Assembly (NCBI RefSeq): GCF_014205255.1
Contig: NZ_JACHNE010000001.1
Location: forward strand, 7,626,001-7,690,000
Origin: Streptomyces caelestis
GTDB taxonomy: Bacteria > Actinomycetota > Actinomycetes > Streptomycetales > Streptomycetaceae
Length of the DNA stretch: 64,000 bases
Direction of reading: 5' to 3'
Made by a program: the position numbers and the translations under genes. This document shows positions 1 through 7,502 of the stretch, piece by piece; position 1 is the first letter of the stretch, and every line of letters begins with the position of its first letter. Under the pieces are notes generated by a model. That model did no database searches. It worked only from the letters and a program-made list of their open reading frames with translations, and was not told where the DNA came from.

Positions 1-476
1 TCCCCGTACCGGGCGAGTTCCTCGCCGAACGCCATCGACCGGCGGCTGCGCCCGCCGTACAGCAGCGTCCACTCGGCGCCCGCGGCCTCGGCCGCCGCCA
101 GCATCGGCAGGATCGGGGTGATGCCGATGCCGCCCGCGACGAAGCGGTAGCGGGGGGCGGGTTCCAGGCCGAAGTTGTTCCGGGGCCCGCGCACGCGGAT
201 CTTGTCGCCCTGCCCCACCTGCTCGTGCACATGGGCCGATCCGCCCCGGCCGTCCGGCTCGCGCAGCACCGCGATCCGCCAGGCCGACCGGTCCGCCGGA
301 TCGCCGCACAGCGAGTACTGCCGCTCCAGCCCGGGGCCGAGCACGACGTCGATGTGAGCGCCCGGCTCCCACGCCGGCAGCGGTTCGCCGAGCGGGTGGC
401 GCAGCGTGAGGGCGAGCACGCCGTCGGCGGCCGAATCCCGCCGCTCCACGACGAGTTCGGCTTCGTACACGCTCAT
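1..476 (-). CDS. vanB: PDR/VanB-family oxidoreductase, partial (3' end outside window)
   Basis: This reductase would pass electrons from NAD(P)H through flavin and a [2Fe-2S] centre to the Rieske oxygenase encoded just upstream. About 158 N-terminal residues are visible. They include the flavin-binding RQYSLCG motif near residue 50 and a glycine-rich GGIGITPILPM nucleotide-binding segment near residue 115. The plant-type ferredoxin domain expected at the C-terminus lies beyond position 1. The ATG overlaps the stop of the small gene upstream (ATGA), so translation is probably coupled. The family assignment is firm. The substrate (vanillate or a related methoxy-aromatic) is inferred from the operon partner. 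Confidence 0.85.
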   Translation of the reverse strand, partial: MSVYEAELVVERRDSAADGVLALTLRHPLGEPLPAWEPGAHIDVVLGPGLERQYSLCGDPADRSAWRIAVLREPDGRGGSAHVHEQVGQGDKIRVRGPRNNFGLEPAPRYRFVAGGIGITPILPMLAAAEAAGAEWTLLYGGRSRRSMAFGEELARYG

Positions 477-652
477 GAGCTGTTCCCTCGCGGCTCGTCG
501 ACGTCGTGGCCCTGCGGGTGGGCGAGCATCCACTCCCACATCTCCACCGGGTCCTGCGCGGTGTGCTCGCGGCCGCAGTGGCAGGTGCCGTGCAGGACGT
601 CCGTGCCGGGCAGCCAGTCGATGCGGTAGATCTCGCCGGTCGGACTCGTCAC
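473..652 (-). CDS. Small CHCG-motif protein between oxygenase and reductase genes
   Basis: This gene encodes 59 residues from a GTG that overlaps the stop of the Rieske gene (GTGA), and its own stop overlaps the ATG of the reductase. It is therefore embedded in the operon with 4-bp overlaps on both sides. The protein carries a central HGTCHCG motif with two Cys and one or two His residues, followed by a Trp-rich MWEWMLAH segment and an acidic tail. This could bind metal or iron-sulfur, but no named family is recognised. The position suggests an accessory role in the demethylase system. That function is inference only. Confidence 0.7.
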   Translation of the reverse strand: MTSPTGEIYRIDWLPGTDVLHGTCHCGREHTAQDPVEMWEWMLAHPQGHDVDEPRGNSS

Positions 653-1719
653 TGGACCTTCTCCACGGGCTTCTCGCCTTCCTCGACCAGCCGGGCGAGG
701 ATACGGCGGGCGGCCAGACCACCGGTGTCGATGTTGATGCTCAGCTCCTGGTAGCCGGTGCGCTCGGTGCCGAGGGTCTTCTGGAGCAGGTTGAGGGCGG
801 TGACGTCCTGCATCACGACCGTGTGGTTGTTCCCGCGCAGGAACTCGGTGACCTCGGCGTCGTCCGTCGCCCAGTCGCGCGAGACGGCCCAGAAGTCGTA
901 CACCTTGCCGTCGCCGGACGGTGTGATCGCGTACGTGATCTCGGTGTGGAAGCCGTTCGGGTCGCTGCCGTCCGCCTCGGGCAGCACACCGACCGGGGCG
1001 ATGCGGCTGTGCAGCAGATACAGGCAGGGCGCGTGGTACTCGATGTCCTGCCAGCGGGTGATCCGGCCCTCGATGCCGGTCGACTTGGCGTAGAACGGCG
1101 GGCACTCGGCGTCGTCCATGTGCCGGCTCACCCGGACGATCCCGGCGCCCTCGTCGACCTCCGTGGTGATCGGCGTCTCGGCGACCTCGGGGGTGCCGAT
1201 GTACCCGCCGTGCAGGTACGTCTCGTGCGACAGGTCCAAAAGGTTGTCGACGAGGAGCCCGTAGTCGCAGTCGATGGGCTCCATGCCGCGCACGGTGACC
1301 CAGCCGGGGGAGTCGAGGTGCCTGGCCCGCGGGATGCTCTGCGGATCGGCGAGCGCGGGGTCACCGATCCACACCCAGATCAGCGAGTCCTGCTCGACGA
1401 CCGGGTAGGAGGCGACCCGGGCCGTGCGCGGCACCCTTTTCTGCCCCGGCACGTACACACACGTACCGGTCGTGTCGTACGTGAACCCGTGGTACCCGCA
1501 CACGATCCGGTCGCCGTCGAGGCGCGTCGGGGCCTCGGACAGCGGGTACCGGCGGTGCACACACCGGTCGTGCAGCACGACCGGTGTGCCCTCCTCCTCG
1601 GTCCGGTAGAGCACGAGCGTCTCACCGAGAATCGTCCGTCCGAGCAACTCCCGCCCGACCTCGTGACTGTAGGCGGCGACGTACCACTGGTTCCTGGCGA
1701 AGGCGGTCATGTGAGGCAT
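649..1719 (-). CDS. vanA: Rieske [2Fe-2S] aromatic oxygenase, VanA-like
   Basis: This is the oxygenase component of a two-part aromatic O-demethylase. VanA enzymes convert vanillate to protocatechuate and formaldehyde. The 356-residue protein has the Rieske ligands Cys53-x-His55 and Cys74-x2-His77 (CVH and CGYH), and a mononuclear iron motif DNLLDLSHETYLH near residues 165-180. Length and domain order match vanillate monooxygenases. Two ATG codons lie three codons apart (MPHM), and either could be the start. Downstream are a small CHCG protein and a VanB-type reductase. The pca operon about 20 kb away would use protocatechuate. Other methoxy-aromatic or sulfonated substrates are possible. Confidence 0.85.
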   Translation of the reverse strand: MPHMTAFARNQWYVAAYSHEVGRELLGRTILGETLVLYRTEEEGTPVVLHDRCVHRRYPLSEAPTRLDGDRIVCGYHGFTYDTTGTCVYVPGQKRVPRTARVASYPVVEQDSLIWVWIGDPALADPQSIPRARHLDSPGWVTVRGMEPIDCDYGLLVDNLLDLSHETYLHGGYIGTPEVAETPITTEVDEGAGIVRVSRHMDDAECPPFYAKSTGIEGRITRWQDIEYHAPCLYLLHSRIAPVGVLPEADGSDPNGFHTEITYAITPSGDGKVYDFWAVSRDWATDDAEVTEFLRGNNHTVVMQDVTALNLLQKTLGTERTGYQELSINIDTGGLAARRILARLVEEGEKPVEKVQ

Positions 1720-1821
1720 GGGCTTCCCGTCCCTGTCGGCGGGGCGTCGTCGCCCCGCGTGCCGTGGTTGGAATCAGGGTCGTGACGGCTGGGGCCGCCG
1801 CGCAAGGCGGCTTCTGCCAGG

Positions 1822-1835
1822 CGGAAGCGCTTCCG
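1822..1835. promoter_or_regulatory. 14-bp palindrome upstream of vanA (LacI-type operator candidate)
   Basis: CGGAAGCGCTTCCG is a perfect palindrome about 100 bp upstream of the vanA start. The central GCGC flanked by symmetric arms is typical of LacI-family operators in actinomycetes. No LacI gene lies next to it. The nearest, at 37.7 kb, has a different dyad in front of it. Confidence 0.45.
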
Positions 1836-1934
1836 TGAAAGAGCAGGTCAGAGCCTTGGCCTGCGTGTCGCTGGTCACTGGCAGGGGCGGCGGAGTGGCG
1901 CCGCCGGGCGCTCCCGCCGACATGTGCGTCTCGT

Positions 1935-2126
1935 TCAGCGGGAGACCAGCAGTCCCCGCCCGCGCGGCACCCGACGCTCCACCATCAGCCGCAGGCCCCC
2001 AAGAGGGGGGACGAACTCGCCGGGTGCGACATCGAGTGCGATGTCGTCCAGCACGAGGTGCCGTCCGCCGGGCGTGCCCGGCTTGGCGATCGTGGGGGCC
2101 CTGGCCTCGTCACCTCTTGGGGGCTC
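1935..2126 (-). pseudogene. Remnant of a sulfonate/taurine-type ABC transporter ATPase gene
   Basis: In the minus-strand frame just after the substrate-binding gene, the translation contains HLVLDDIALDVAPGEFV. This is the segment that normally precedes the Walker A loop in SsuB/TauB-type ATPases. After PGEFV the expected LGxSGxGKST loop is absent, and the frame runs on to a stop at 1935 without any ABC motifs. An 11-bp inverted copy of CCCCCAAGAGG borders the fragment (1996-2006 and 2113-2123). The simplest reading is deletion of nearly the whole ATPase, perhaps at the repeat. No permease gene follows. Confidence 0.6.
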
Positions 2127-2143
2127 ATCGGGTCCGGCTGTCG

Positions 2144-3250
2144 TCAATCGGTGCCGAGACCGGCGTCGTCGACCTCTTTCTCGCCCTCGGCCTCGAGGAT
2201 CTTGTTGAGCGGCGTGAGGTCGTAGATGCCCTTCAGGTCGGGCTTCTCCAGCAGACCGGCCTTGACCGCGTGCTCGGCCTGCGTGTTGAGGGTGGAGGCC
2301 AGCGGGTCGTCGAGGAAGGTGATGGACTTCCAGGCCGGGTCGATGACGTCGGCGGGCAGGGCCTTGCCGGAGAGTTCCTCCAGGGCCTTGTTCGCGGAGG
2401 CCTTGGCCTCCTCCGGGTTGGCGTTGATCCACTTGTTGGTCTTCACCGAGCCGCGCAGCACGGCCTCGACGACGTCCGGGTGTTTCTCCAGGAAGCTCTG
2501 CGACACGATGATGTTCGTGATCACGAACTTCTTGTCCGGCCACAGGCCGTCCTCGTCGAGCAGTACCTTCGCGCCCTCGGCGACCAGCTTGGACGCGGTC
2601 GGCTCGGGGACCCAGGCACCGTCGATGGAGCCGGACGTGTAGGCGTCCGGGGTGATCTTGTTGTCCGTGCGGACCACGGAGACGTCGCCCTGGCCGCTCG
2701 CCGCGTCGACCTTCCACCCCTTCTCGGCGATCCAGTTGAGGAACGCCACGTCCTGGGTGTTGCCGAGCTGCGGGGTGGCGATCTTCTTGCCCTTGAGGTC
2801 GTCCACGGTCTTGACCTTGTCCGGGTTGACGACGAGCTTCACACCGCCGGAGGCGGAACCGCTGATGATGCGCAGGTTCTTGCCGTTGGACTTGCTGTAG
2901 CCGTTGATGGCGGGGGAGGGACCGATCCAGCCGATGTCGATGGATCCGGCGTTGAGCGCCTCGATCTCGGACGGCCCGGCGTTGAACGTCGAGGCCTTGA
3001 CCTCGGTGCCGCCGAGCTCCTTCTGGAGCAGGCCCTCCTGCACGCCCACCAGGGCGGTGGCGTGCGTGAGGTTGGGGAAGTAGCCGATCTTCACCTCGTC
3101 GGCGGAAAGCTTCCTGGCGTCCGCCGCGACCTCGGTCTGCTTGTCGTCGTCGGTGGCGTCGGATCCGTAGCCGCAGGCGCTGAGCAGGAGGGGGAGCGCT
3201 GCTACGACGGCGATGGTGCGCAGGGTGGTGAGCGGTCTTGCGGCAGACAC
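2144..3250 (-). CDS. ssuA: Sulfonate-type ABC transporter substrate-binding lipoprotein
   Basis: This 368-residue lipoprotein starts at a GTG with a GAGAGGA ribosome site. A hydrophobic signal ends in a LLSAC lipobox, with Cys26 as the lipidated residue. The body resembles SsuA/TauA/NMT1 binding proteins, with a GYFPNLTHATALVG motif at the start of the mature part and a central NTQDVAFLNWIAEKGW segment. It would capture alkanesulfonates or related sulfur compounds at the cell surface. A sulfur-type leader peptide lies 196 bp upstream. Only an ATPase remnant is found downstream and no permease, so this binding protein is orphaned unless it works with a transporter encoded elsewhere. Confidence 0.85.
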   Translation of the reverse strand: MSAARPLTTLRTIAVVAALPLLLSACGYGSDATDDDKQTEVAADARKLSADEVKIGYFPNLTHATALVGVQEGLLQKELGGTEVKASTFNAGPSEIEALNAGSIDIGWIGPSPAINGYSKSNGKNLRIISGSASGGVKLVVNPDKVKTVDDLKGKKIATPQLGNTQDVAFLNWIAEKGWKVDAASGQGDVSVVRTDNKITPDAYTSGSIDGAWVPEPTASKLVAEGAKVLLDEDGLWPDKKFVITNIIVSQSFLEKHPDVVEAVLRGSVKTNKWINANPEEAKASANKALEELSGKALPADVIDPAWKSITFLDDPLASTLNTQAEHAVKAGLLEKPDLKGIYDLTPLNKILEAEGEKEVDDAGLGTD

Positions 3251-3446
3251 GGAGGTGTCCTCTCAGGGAATGGGTTGATCAGGGAGATGCGGAAAGCGCG
3301 AGGCGCAGAGCTCATGGGCATGCGCCTGTGCTCCCTTCGCCGGTCCTCGGCGGCTGGAATGCCGTCGGGGGTCCGGGAGCGGAGTTGTGCGGGGATGGGC
3401 AGGCGCGGGTGGCGCTGCCGGCCGGAGGATGGTGTGCCCGACGGCG

Positions 3447-3548
3447 TCAGGCGGGCCGACAGATGGCGCTGGACGTGCGGCCGAGATCGATGTGGCGGCG
3501 CGAGGTGAGCAGCGGGAGCGACAGGTCTGTGCGCTTGCGCGTTCGCAT
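3447..3548 (-). CDS. Putative cysteine-type leader peptide 1
   Basis: This 33-residue peptide starts at ATG 3548 and contains SRRHIDLGRTSSAICRPA at its C-terminus. Peptides with the (R)RHxDLxRxxSAxC pattern are annotated in front of sulfur and cysteine genes in many Streptomyces and are thought to act in transcription or translation attenuation. It lies 196 bp upstream of the sulfonate-binding lipoprotein gene on the same strand. The 26-bp element at 3566-3591 sits just upstream of its start. The identification is by motif. The attenuation mechanism is inferred. Confidence 0.8.
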   Translation of the reverse strand: MRTRKRTDLSLPLLTSRRHIDLGRTSSAICRPA

Positions 3549-3565
3549 GGCCGCCCCCATCGATT

Positions 3566-3591
3566 CCTAGTTTTCCTACCTGGCTGGTAGG
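3566..3591. promoter_or_regulatory. 26-bp operator-like element, copy 1
   Basis: The element contains CCTA, TTTTCCTA and a terminal TAGG. Within it, CCTACC and GGTAGG form a perfect 6-bp inverted repeat around a 5-bp spacer (3575-3591). It lies 17 bp upstream of leader peptide 1, where a repressor would block the promoter. A related element (17 of 26 positions identical) lies upstream of leader peptide 3 at 8281-8306, on the opposite strand. Confidence 0.6.
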
Positions 3592-3686
3592 GATCGTGGC
3601 AGAAGGTGGCGCTCGCCCCAAGGGGCTGCTCATATGCCGGACGCGGCCATCTCGCTTTTTGGATGCCTCGGTGATGGCCCAGCGTG

Positions 3687-3970
3687 TCAGGGGTTTACCC
3701 AGGCCTTCGGGGGGTCGGTCTGCTCGGCTACGCAGGCGGGCAGTCGGGCCGATGCGACGTCGGCGAGCGATGCCCTCAAGGATCTCGCGCACGTTGGACC
3801 GCAACGCGATCCACAGAGGGAGCAGTGACTCGGCGGGGCCGGTGTAGGACAGCTCGGGCGGGCGGACTCCGCGTACCGGGACCAGGGGGCCCTCCACGAC
3901 GCGGATGACGTCGGCGATGCTGATCGACTCGGCGTCCGTTATCCCGTGAGGCTTCGGCCGGTACTTGCTA
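3687..3970 (-). pseudogene. Rrf2-family regulator, 5'-truncated and frameshifted
   Basis: The minus strand reads SISIADVIRVVEGPLVPVRG, then RPPELSYTGPAESLLPLW, then ALRSNVREILEG. This is the characteristic C-terminal half of Rrf2 regulators such as CymR and IscR relatives. A one-base shift near 3782 moves the remaining match, ASLADVASARLPACVAEQ, into another frame that stops at 3687. The N-terminal winged helix-turn-helix is missing. The fragment follows the dioxygenase gene, in a position where sulfur clusters often keep their Rrf2 regulator. It cannot encode a functional DNA-binding protein. Confidence 0.75.
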
Positions 3971-4034
3971 CCGGCAGGCCGCCGGGCGGGAGCGGGTGCC
4001 CCTGCCCGGCGGCCGCGCGTGGCGGGTGCGGTGC

Positions 4035-4934
4035 TCAGGCCGCGGCCGGGGTGTAGTGGGCGGCGTCGTCGCCCTCGATGACGTGGCTGAGAGTGCCGTC
4101 GACACCGGCCGGGACGTCGCCCGCGACGGTCACCCGATGCAGCAGGCGCGGCAGGTCGCCGTAGTCGTCGGGGGCGTAGTGCTGGGTGATGCGGTTGTCG
4201 AAGAGGACGAGGTCGCCCGGCTTCCAGGCCACGCGCACGATGTTCTCGGGACGCGTGACGTACGACTGGAAGATGCGCAGCAGGTCGCGGGAGTCGGACG
4301 GGCCGAGGCCCACGATGCTCTGGGCGAAGCCGCCGATGAACAGGCCCCGCTCCCCGGTCTCGGGGTGGACCCGGACGACCGGGTGGGCGGTGCGGTACTT
4401 GCGCGAGACGAACCGCTTGCGGTACTCGGCCGCCTTTTCGCTCCTCGGGGCCGCGTAGTCGTACGCGTTGGTGTGGACGGCCCACAGCTTGTCCGCCAGC
4501 TCCCGCAGCGGCTCGGGCAGATCCCGGTACGCGGCGGCCGAGTTGGCGATGAGGGTGTTGCCGCCATAGGGCGGGACCACGATGCTGCGCAGGGTGGACG
4601 CCTTCGGGGGTGTACGGACGAACGTGACGTCGGTGTGCCACTGGTTGGCGCGGATGCCCTCGTCGGCGTCGACGGGCAGAATGTGGGGCTGCCCGTCGAC
4701 GGAGGGGACGGTGGGGTGGGCGGTGGTGAGCTCGCCGAAGAGGGAGGCGAAGCGGAGCTGGCCCGCGTCGTCGAGGTGCTGGTCGCGGAAGACGAGCGCC
4801 TTGTGCTCCAGGAGCGCGGAGTCGAGGTCGGAGACGAGGGCGGGGTCGAGGTCGGTGGAAAGATCCACGCCGAGGATTTCGGCGCCGATGCGGCCGCCGA
4901 TCCTGCGGATGTCGAAATCGGTGCTGGTGGTCAT
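4035..4934 (-). CDS. TauD/AtsK-type Fe(II)/2-oxoglutarate dioxygenase
   Basis: This 299-residue enzyme of the TauD/TfdA family would release sulfite or sulfate from taurine, alkylsulfonates or alkyl sulfate esters using 2-oxoglutarate and oxygen. The iron ligands are His100 and Asp102 (NQWHTDVTF) and His252 (TQHYAPDDY). The 2-oxoglutarate-binding Arg is near 267 (RLLHRV). The WHTDVTF and TQHYA segments resemble the alkylsulfatase AtsK more than classical TauD. A sulfur-type leader peptide lies 272 bp upstream, and a decayed Rrf2 regulator lies downstream. The exact substrate cannot be told from sequence. Confidence 0.85.
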   Translation of the reverse strand: MTTSTDFDIRRIGGRIGAEILGVDLSTDLDPALVSDLDSALLEHKALVFRDQHLDDAGQLRFASLFGELTTAHPTVPSVDGQPHILPVDADEGIRANQWHTDVTFVRTPPKASTLRSIVVPPYGGNTLIANSAAAYRDLPEPLRELADKLWAVHTNAYDYAAPRSEKAAEYRKRFVSRKYRTAHPVVRVHPETGERGLFIGGFAQSIVGLGPSDSRDLLRIFQSYVTRPENIVRVAWKPGDLVLFDNRITQHYAPDDYGDLPRLLHRVTVAGDVPAGVDGTLSHVIEGDDAAHYTPAAA

Positions 4935-5206
4935 GTCCGGGTGTCCTTTCGCGGGGTGATCGGCCGGGATGTGATCAGCTCACCGACACCGCCGAAAGAC
5001 CGAGCAGGGCGAGGAAGTGGGGCGTCGGGTCGATGCCGTCGTGGCCATGGCAGGGTCTTGTTCAGGAAACGGGTCAAGGAATGGCAGACGTCGAACGGCG
5101 GAAAGGAGACCGCAGCGGAAATGGCTGTGCCGAGAGCCGACGTCTGTGGAAGACGGCGGCTCTGCAGAAGCCGACTGCGAAAGGGAGCGAAGGGGAGCTG
5201 TGCCGG

Positions 5207-5299
5207 TCAGTGGGTGCGGCGACCGACGGCACAGATGGCGCTGGCCTGACGTCGCAGATCGACGTGCAGGCGCGCGGTGAGGGTCTCGAACGTGCTCAC
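5207..5299 (-). CDS. Putative cysteine-type leader peptide 2
   Basis: This 30-residue peptide begins at GTG 5299 and contains ARLHVDLRRQASAICAVG, the same HVDLxRxxSAIC pattern as leader 1. It lies 272 bp upstream of the TauD/AtsK gene. A candidate promoter places the transcription start at or next to the GTG, so the message is probably leaderless. Confidence 0.8.
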   Translation of the reverse strand: MSTFETLTARLHVDLRRQASAICAVGRRTH

Positions 5300-5307
5300 A
5301 CCCAAGA

Positions 5308-5336
5308 GAGTTGCAGCGAAATCCAAGCCAGGTCAA
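5308..5336 (-). promoter_or_regulatory. Candidate promoter of leader peptide 2
   Basis: On the minus strand, TTGACC (5336-5331) and CAACTC (5313-5308) are separated by 17 bp. The -10 element ends 8 bp before the GTG, as in leaderless actinomycete transcripts. The -35 is good and the -10 is poor. Confidence 0.4.
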
Positions 5337-5453
5337 TGCCGCTTGCGTATGCGTCTCATATTCTCAATGTCCCGACATGCGAATGAAGCGCGGCGTTCAC
5401 AATTCTTTGGACGGGCGGTGGCGTGGTGACTGCCGTTTGTGCCGCCACCGCCG

Positions 5454-6236
5454 TCAGCGCAGTGACTGCGCGGCGTGGAGGGCACCGAGAACGGTGGCCA
5501 GGGCGCCGAGCAGGAGACGCAGTGCCGTTTCGGGCAGCCGGGGTTGCAGGTGCGCCCCGAGGTAGCCGCCGACCAGCCCGCCGAGGCCGCAGGCCAGACC
5601 GAGGGACCAGTCGGGGGCGATGTCACCGGAGCTCGTCAGGGACAGCAGCGCGAAGGCCGCGGCACCGGCCACGGACGTGGCGAAAGTGGAGGCCAGGGCG
5701 GCTGGTGCCACGCGGGCGACGGGCATGCCCCGGCCGACCAGTACGGGGCCGAGGACGGATCCGCCGCCGATCCCGTAGATCCCGCCCACGACCCCGACGA
5801 CCAGTGCCAGTCCGGTGACGGCCCGGGGTGAGGGTTCCGCGGACCGGGCCGGCCGGGCGGGCCTGAGGGTGCGCCCGATGAGCCACAGGCCCAGGGGCAT
5901 CAGCAGAGCGGCGACCAGAAGGCGGAAGACGGTGGCCCCCGGCATGGCGAAGACCCGTATCACCGCGCCGATGACCACCCCGGGCAGAGTGCCGGCCACC
6001 AGACGGCGCGTCAGCGGACCGCGCAGCAGTCCCTCGCGGCGGTAGCGCAGCAGGGCGCCGGGCCCGGCCACCACGTTGAACAGCAGATTGGTGGGTGTGA
6101 CCGCCGGGCTGGGCACCCCGAGGACGCTCAACTGCACGGGCAGCAGGAACACCGCTCCCGAAACGCCCACCGGCGCGGTCACCACCGCTATGAGCAGGCC
6201 GACGGCCAGCCCGGCCAGTCCCGTTGACCAGATCAC
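5454..6236 (-). CDS. TSUP (TauE/SafE) family membrane transporter
   Basis: This 260-residue protein has about eight hydrophobic segments and the duplicated TSUP architecture. The glycine-rich GGIYGIGGGSVLGP in the second half corresponds to the conserved TSUP loop. Members move sulfite, sulfoacetate or other small organosulfur anions. The GTG start lies 23 bp after the stop of the DszC-like flavoprotein, so the genes form one operon headed by leader peptide 3. Export of sulfite released by the flavoenzyme, or uptake of its substrate, are both plausible. Confidence 0.8.
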   Translation of the reverse strand: MIWSTGLAGLAVGLLIAVVTAPVGVSGAVFLLPVQLSVLGVPSPAVTPTNLLFNVVAGPGALLRYRREGLLRGPLTRRLVAGTLPGVVIGAVIRVFAMPGATVFRLLVAALLMPLGLWLIGRTLRPARPARSAEPSPRAVTGLALVVGVVGGIYGIGGGSVLGPVLVGRGMPVARVAPAALASTFATSVAGAAAFALLSLTSSGDIAPDWSLGLACGLGGLVGGYLGAHLQPRLPETALRLLLGALATVLGALHAAQSLR

Positions 6237-6259
6237 GGCAGACCTGCCCCGATTCCCGG

Positions 6260-7489
6260 TCAGGCCGGCAGGACGAACGGCGGGTGGACGCCGTTGAGGA
6301 AGTAGTGTCCGACATCGCGGAGCCGGTGGGTGACGGGCTCGTACAGGGTGTGGGTCCGGGCGTTGCGCCAGAACCGGTCGAAGCCCAGCCGCGCGGAGGT
6401 GGAGCGGGCGCCGATGATGTCGAGGGCGCGGGTGGTGGACTCCTGCGCTGCCCTGGCCGCGGCGGTTTCGGCCATGGCCGCGAGGGCGGAGATGTCCGCG
6501 GACTCGTCGTAGGCGAGGTCTTCGCCGCGCTCCAGGCCGCCCCGCACGGCTTCCAGCGCTTGATCGGTGAGTGCCGACGCGGAGCGGGTGAGGACGGTGA
6601 GTTCTCCGTAGGCGGTCTGCACGTGCGGGTCGTGCGGAGTACCGGCCGGCCAGGCGGGGTTCCAGGGTGCGTGGCCCGTCCTGCAGTAGTCACGGGTTTC
6701 CGCCAGCACTCCCTCGGCCATGCCGAGAAGGACCTGGGTGGAGAAGAGATGCCCGACCGGCGATGCCAGGGCGGTGCGGGGCGACAGCAAGTCCTCGTCC
6801 GATGACAGGGAGCCGAGCACGTCGTCGGCACCCACCGGTACGTCGTCGAACTCCACGCCGCCGCCGGCCGCGAGCCGCTGGCCGAACGTGTCGGCGTCGC
6901 CGTCGATCGTCACACCGCGATGGCCGGGATCCACCACGACGGCGAGTGGTTCACCCGTGTCCTCCCGCACGGCGCGCACGGCGAGACGGTCGGCGACCAG
7001 GACCCCGGTGGTGTAGCTCTGCCGACCGTCGAGCACCAGCCCCTTGGAGGTCCTGGCCAGTATCAGAGGCGGCTCCTGACGCGCGAGACCGCCGCCCCAG
7101 CACCACTGTTCGGCTGCGGACCGCTCCTCGATCCGCCCGGCGAGAGCGGGCCCGGCGAACAACCGGGCGCTCCACGACAGGAAGTAGTGACAGCCGAGCA
7201 GTTGACCGATCGCGCCGTCGGCCGCGGCGATCTCCCGGACGACGGCGTAAGCCGTGAGCCAGTCCGCGCCGCCTGCCTGGGGCCCGGCCGGCGTCAGGAG
7301 CGTCAGCAGTCCTGCCTCGCGCAGCCGGGACACCTCGTCGAACGGGGCCTTGCCCGCCTGCTCCCTGGTCACCGTGTCCGTGGCCAGGTCGTCCGCCGCC
7401 TCACGGGCCACGCGCAGCCAGTGCGCCCGGCCGGGTCCGGTCCGGTCGGACGGCGAGGTGGGGCGGGACGGCGCGGAGGCGAGGCCCAT
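6260..7489 (-). CDS. Acyl-CoA dehydrogenase-fold flavin monooxygenase, DszC/SfnB-like
   Basis: This 409-residue protein with the acyl-CoA dehydrogenase fold starts at an ATG preceded by GAGGAG. Segments such as FDEVSRLREAGLLTLLTP, DGAIGQLLGCHYFLSW and a C-terminal ALDIIGARSTSARLGFDRFW with YEPVTHRLRDVGHYFLNG resemble the FMNH2-dependent DszC/SfnB branch, which oxidises sulfides, sulfones or sulfonates, rather than true fatty acyl-CoA dehydrogenases. The gene sits between a winged-helix regulator and a TSUP transporter, behind a sulfur-type leader. A role in desulfurization is therefore likely. No dedicated flavin reductase gene is adjacent. Confidence 0.75.
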   Translation of the reverse strand: MGLASAPSRPTSPSDRTGPGRAHWLRVAREAADDLATDTVTREQAGKAPFDEVSRLREAGLLTLLTPAGPQAGGADWLTAYAVVREIAAADGAIGQLLGCHYFLSWSARLFAGPALAGRIEERSAAEQWCWGGGLARQEPPLILARTSKGLVLDGRQSYTTGVLVADRLAVRAVREDTGEPLAVVVDPGHRGVTIDGDADTFGQRLAAGGGVEFDDVPVGADDVLGSLSSDEDLLSPRTALASPVGHLFSTQVLLGMAEGVLAETRDYCRTGHAPWNPAWPAGTPHDPHVQTAYGELTVLTRSASALTDQALEAVRGGLERGEDLAYDESADISALAAMAETAAARAAQESTTRALDIIGARSTSARLGFDRFWRNARTHTLYEPVTHRLRDVGHYFLNGVHPPFVLPA

Positions 7490-7502
7490 GGAAGTGGTCT
7501 CC

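Noticed and set aside
406..1785. Plus-strand open frame opposite vanA
   Set aside because: The minus strand encodes a full Rieske enzyme with all ligands. The plus frame shows only a GC-bias shadow.
3202..4641. Long minus-strand frame spanning the leader, Rrf2 stub and part of the dioxygenase
   Set aside because: It is an accidental fusion. Only its middle part is homologous to a family (the Rrf2 remnant), and it overlaps clearly coding sequence in another frame.
4979..5047. 22-codon frame between leader 2 and the TauD/AtsK gene
   Set aside because: No ribosome site and no leader motif. It is kept only as part of the untranslated leader.
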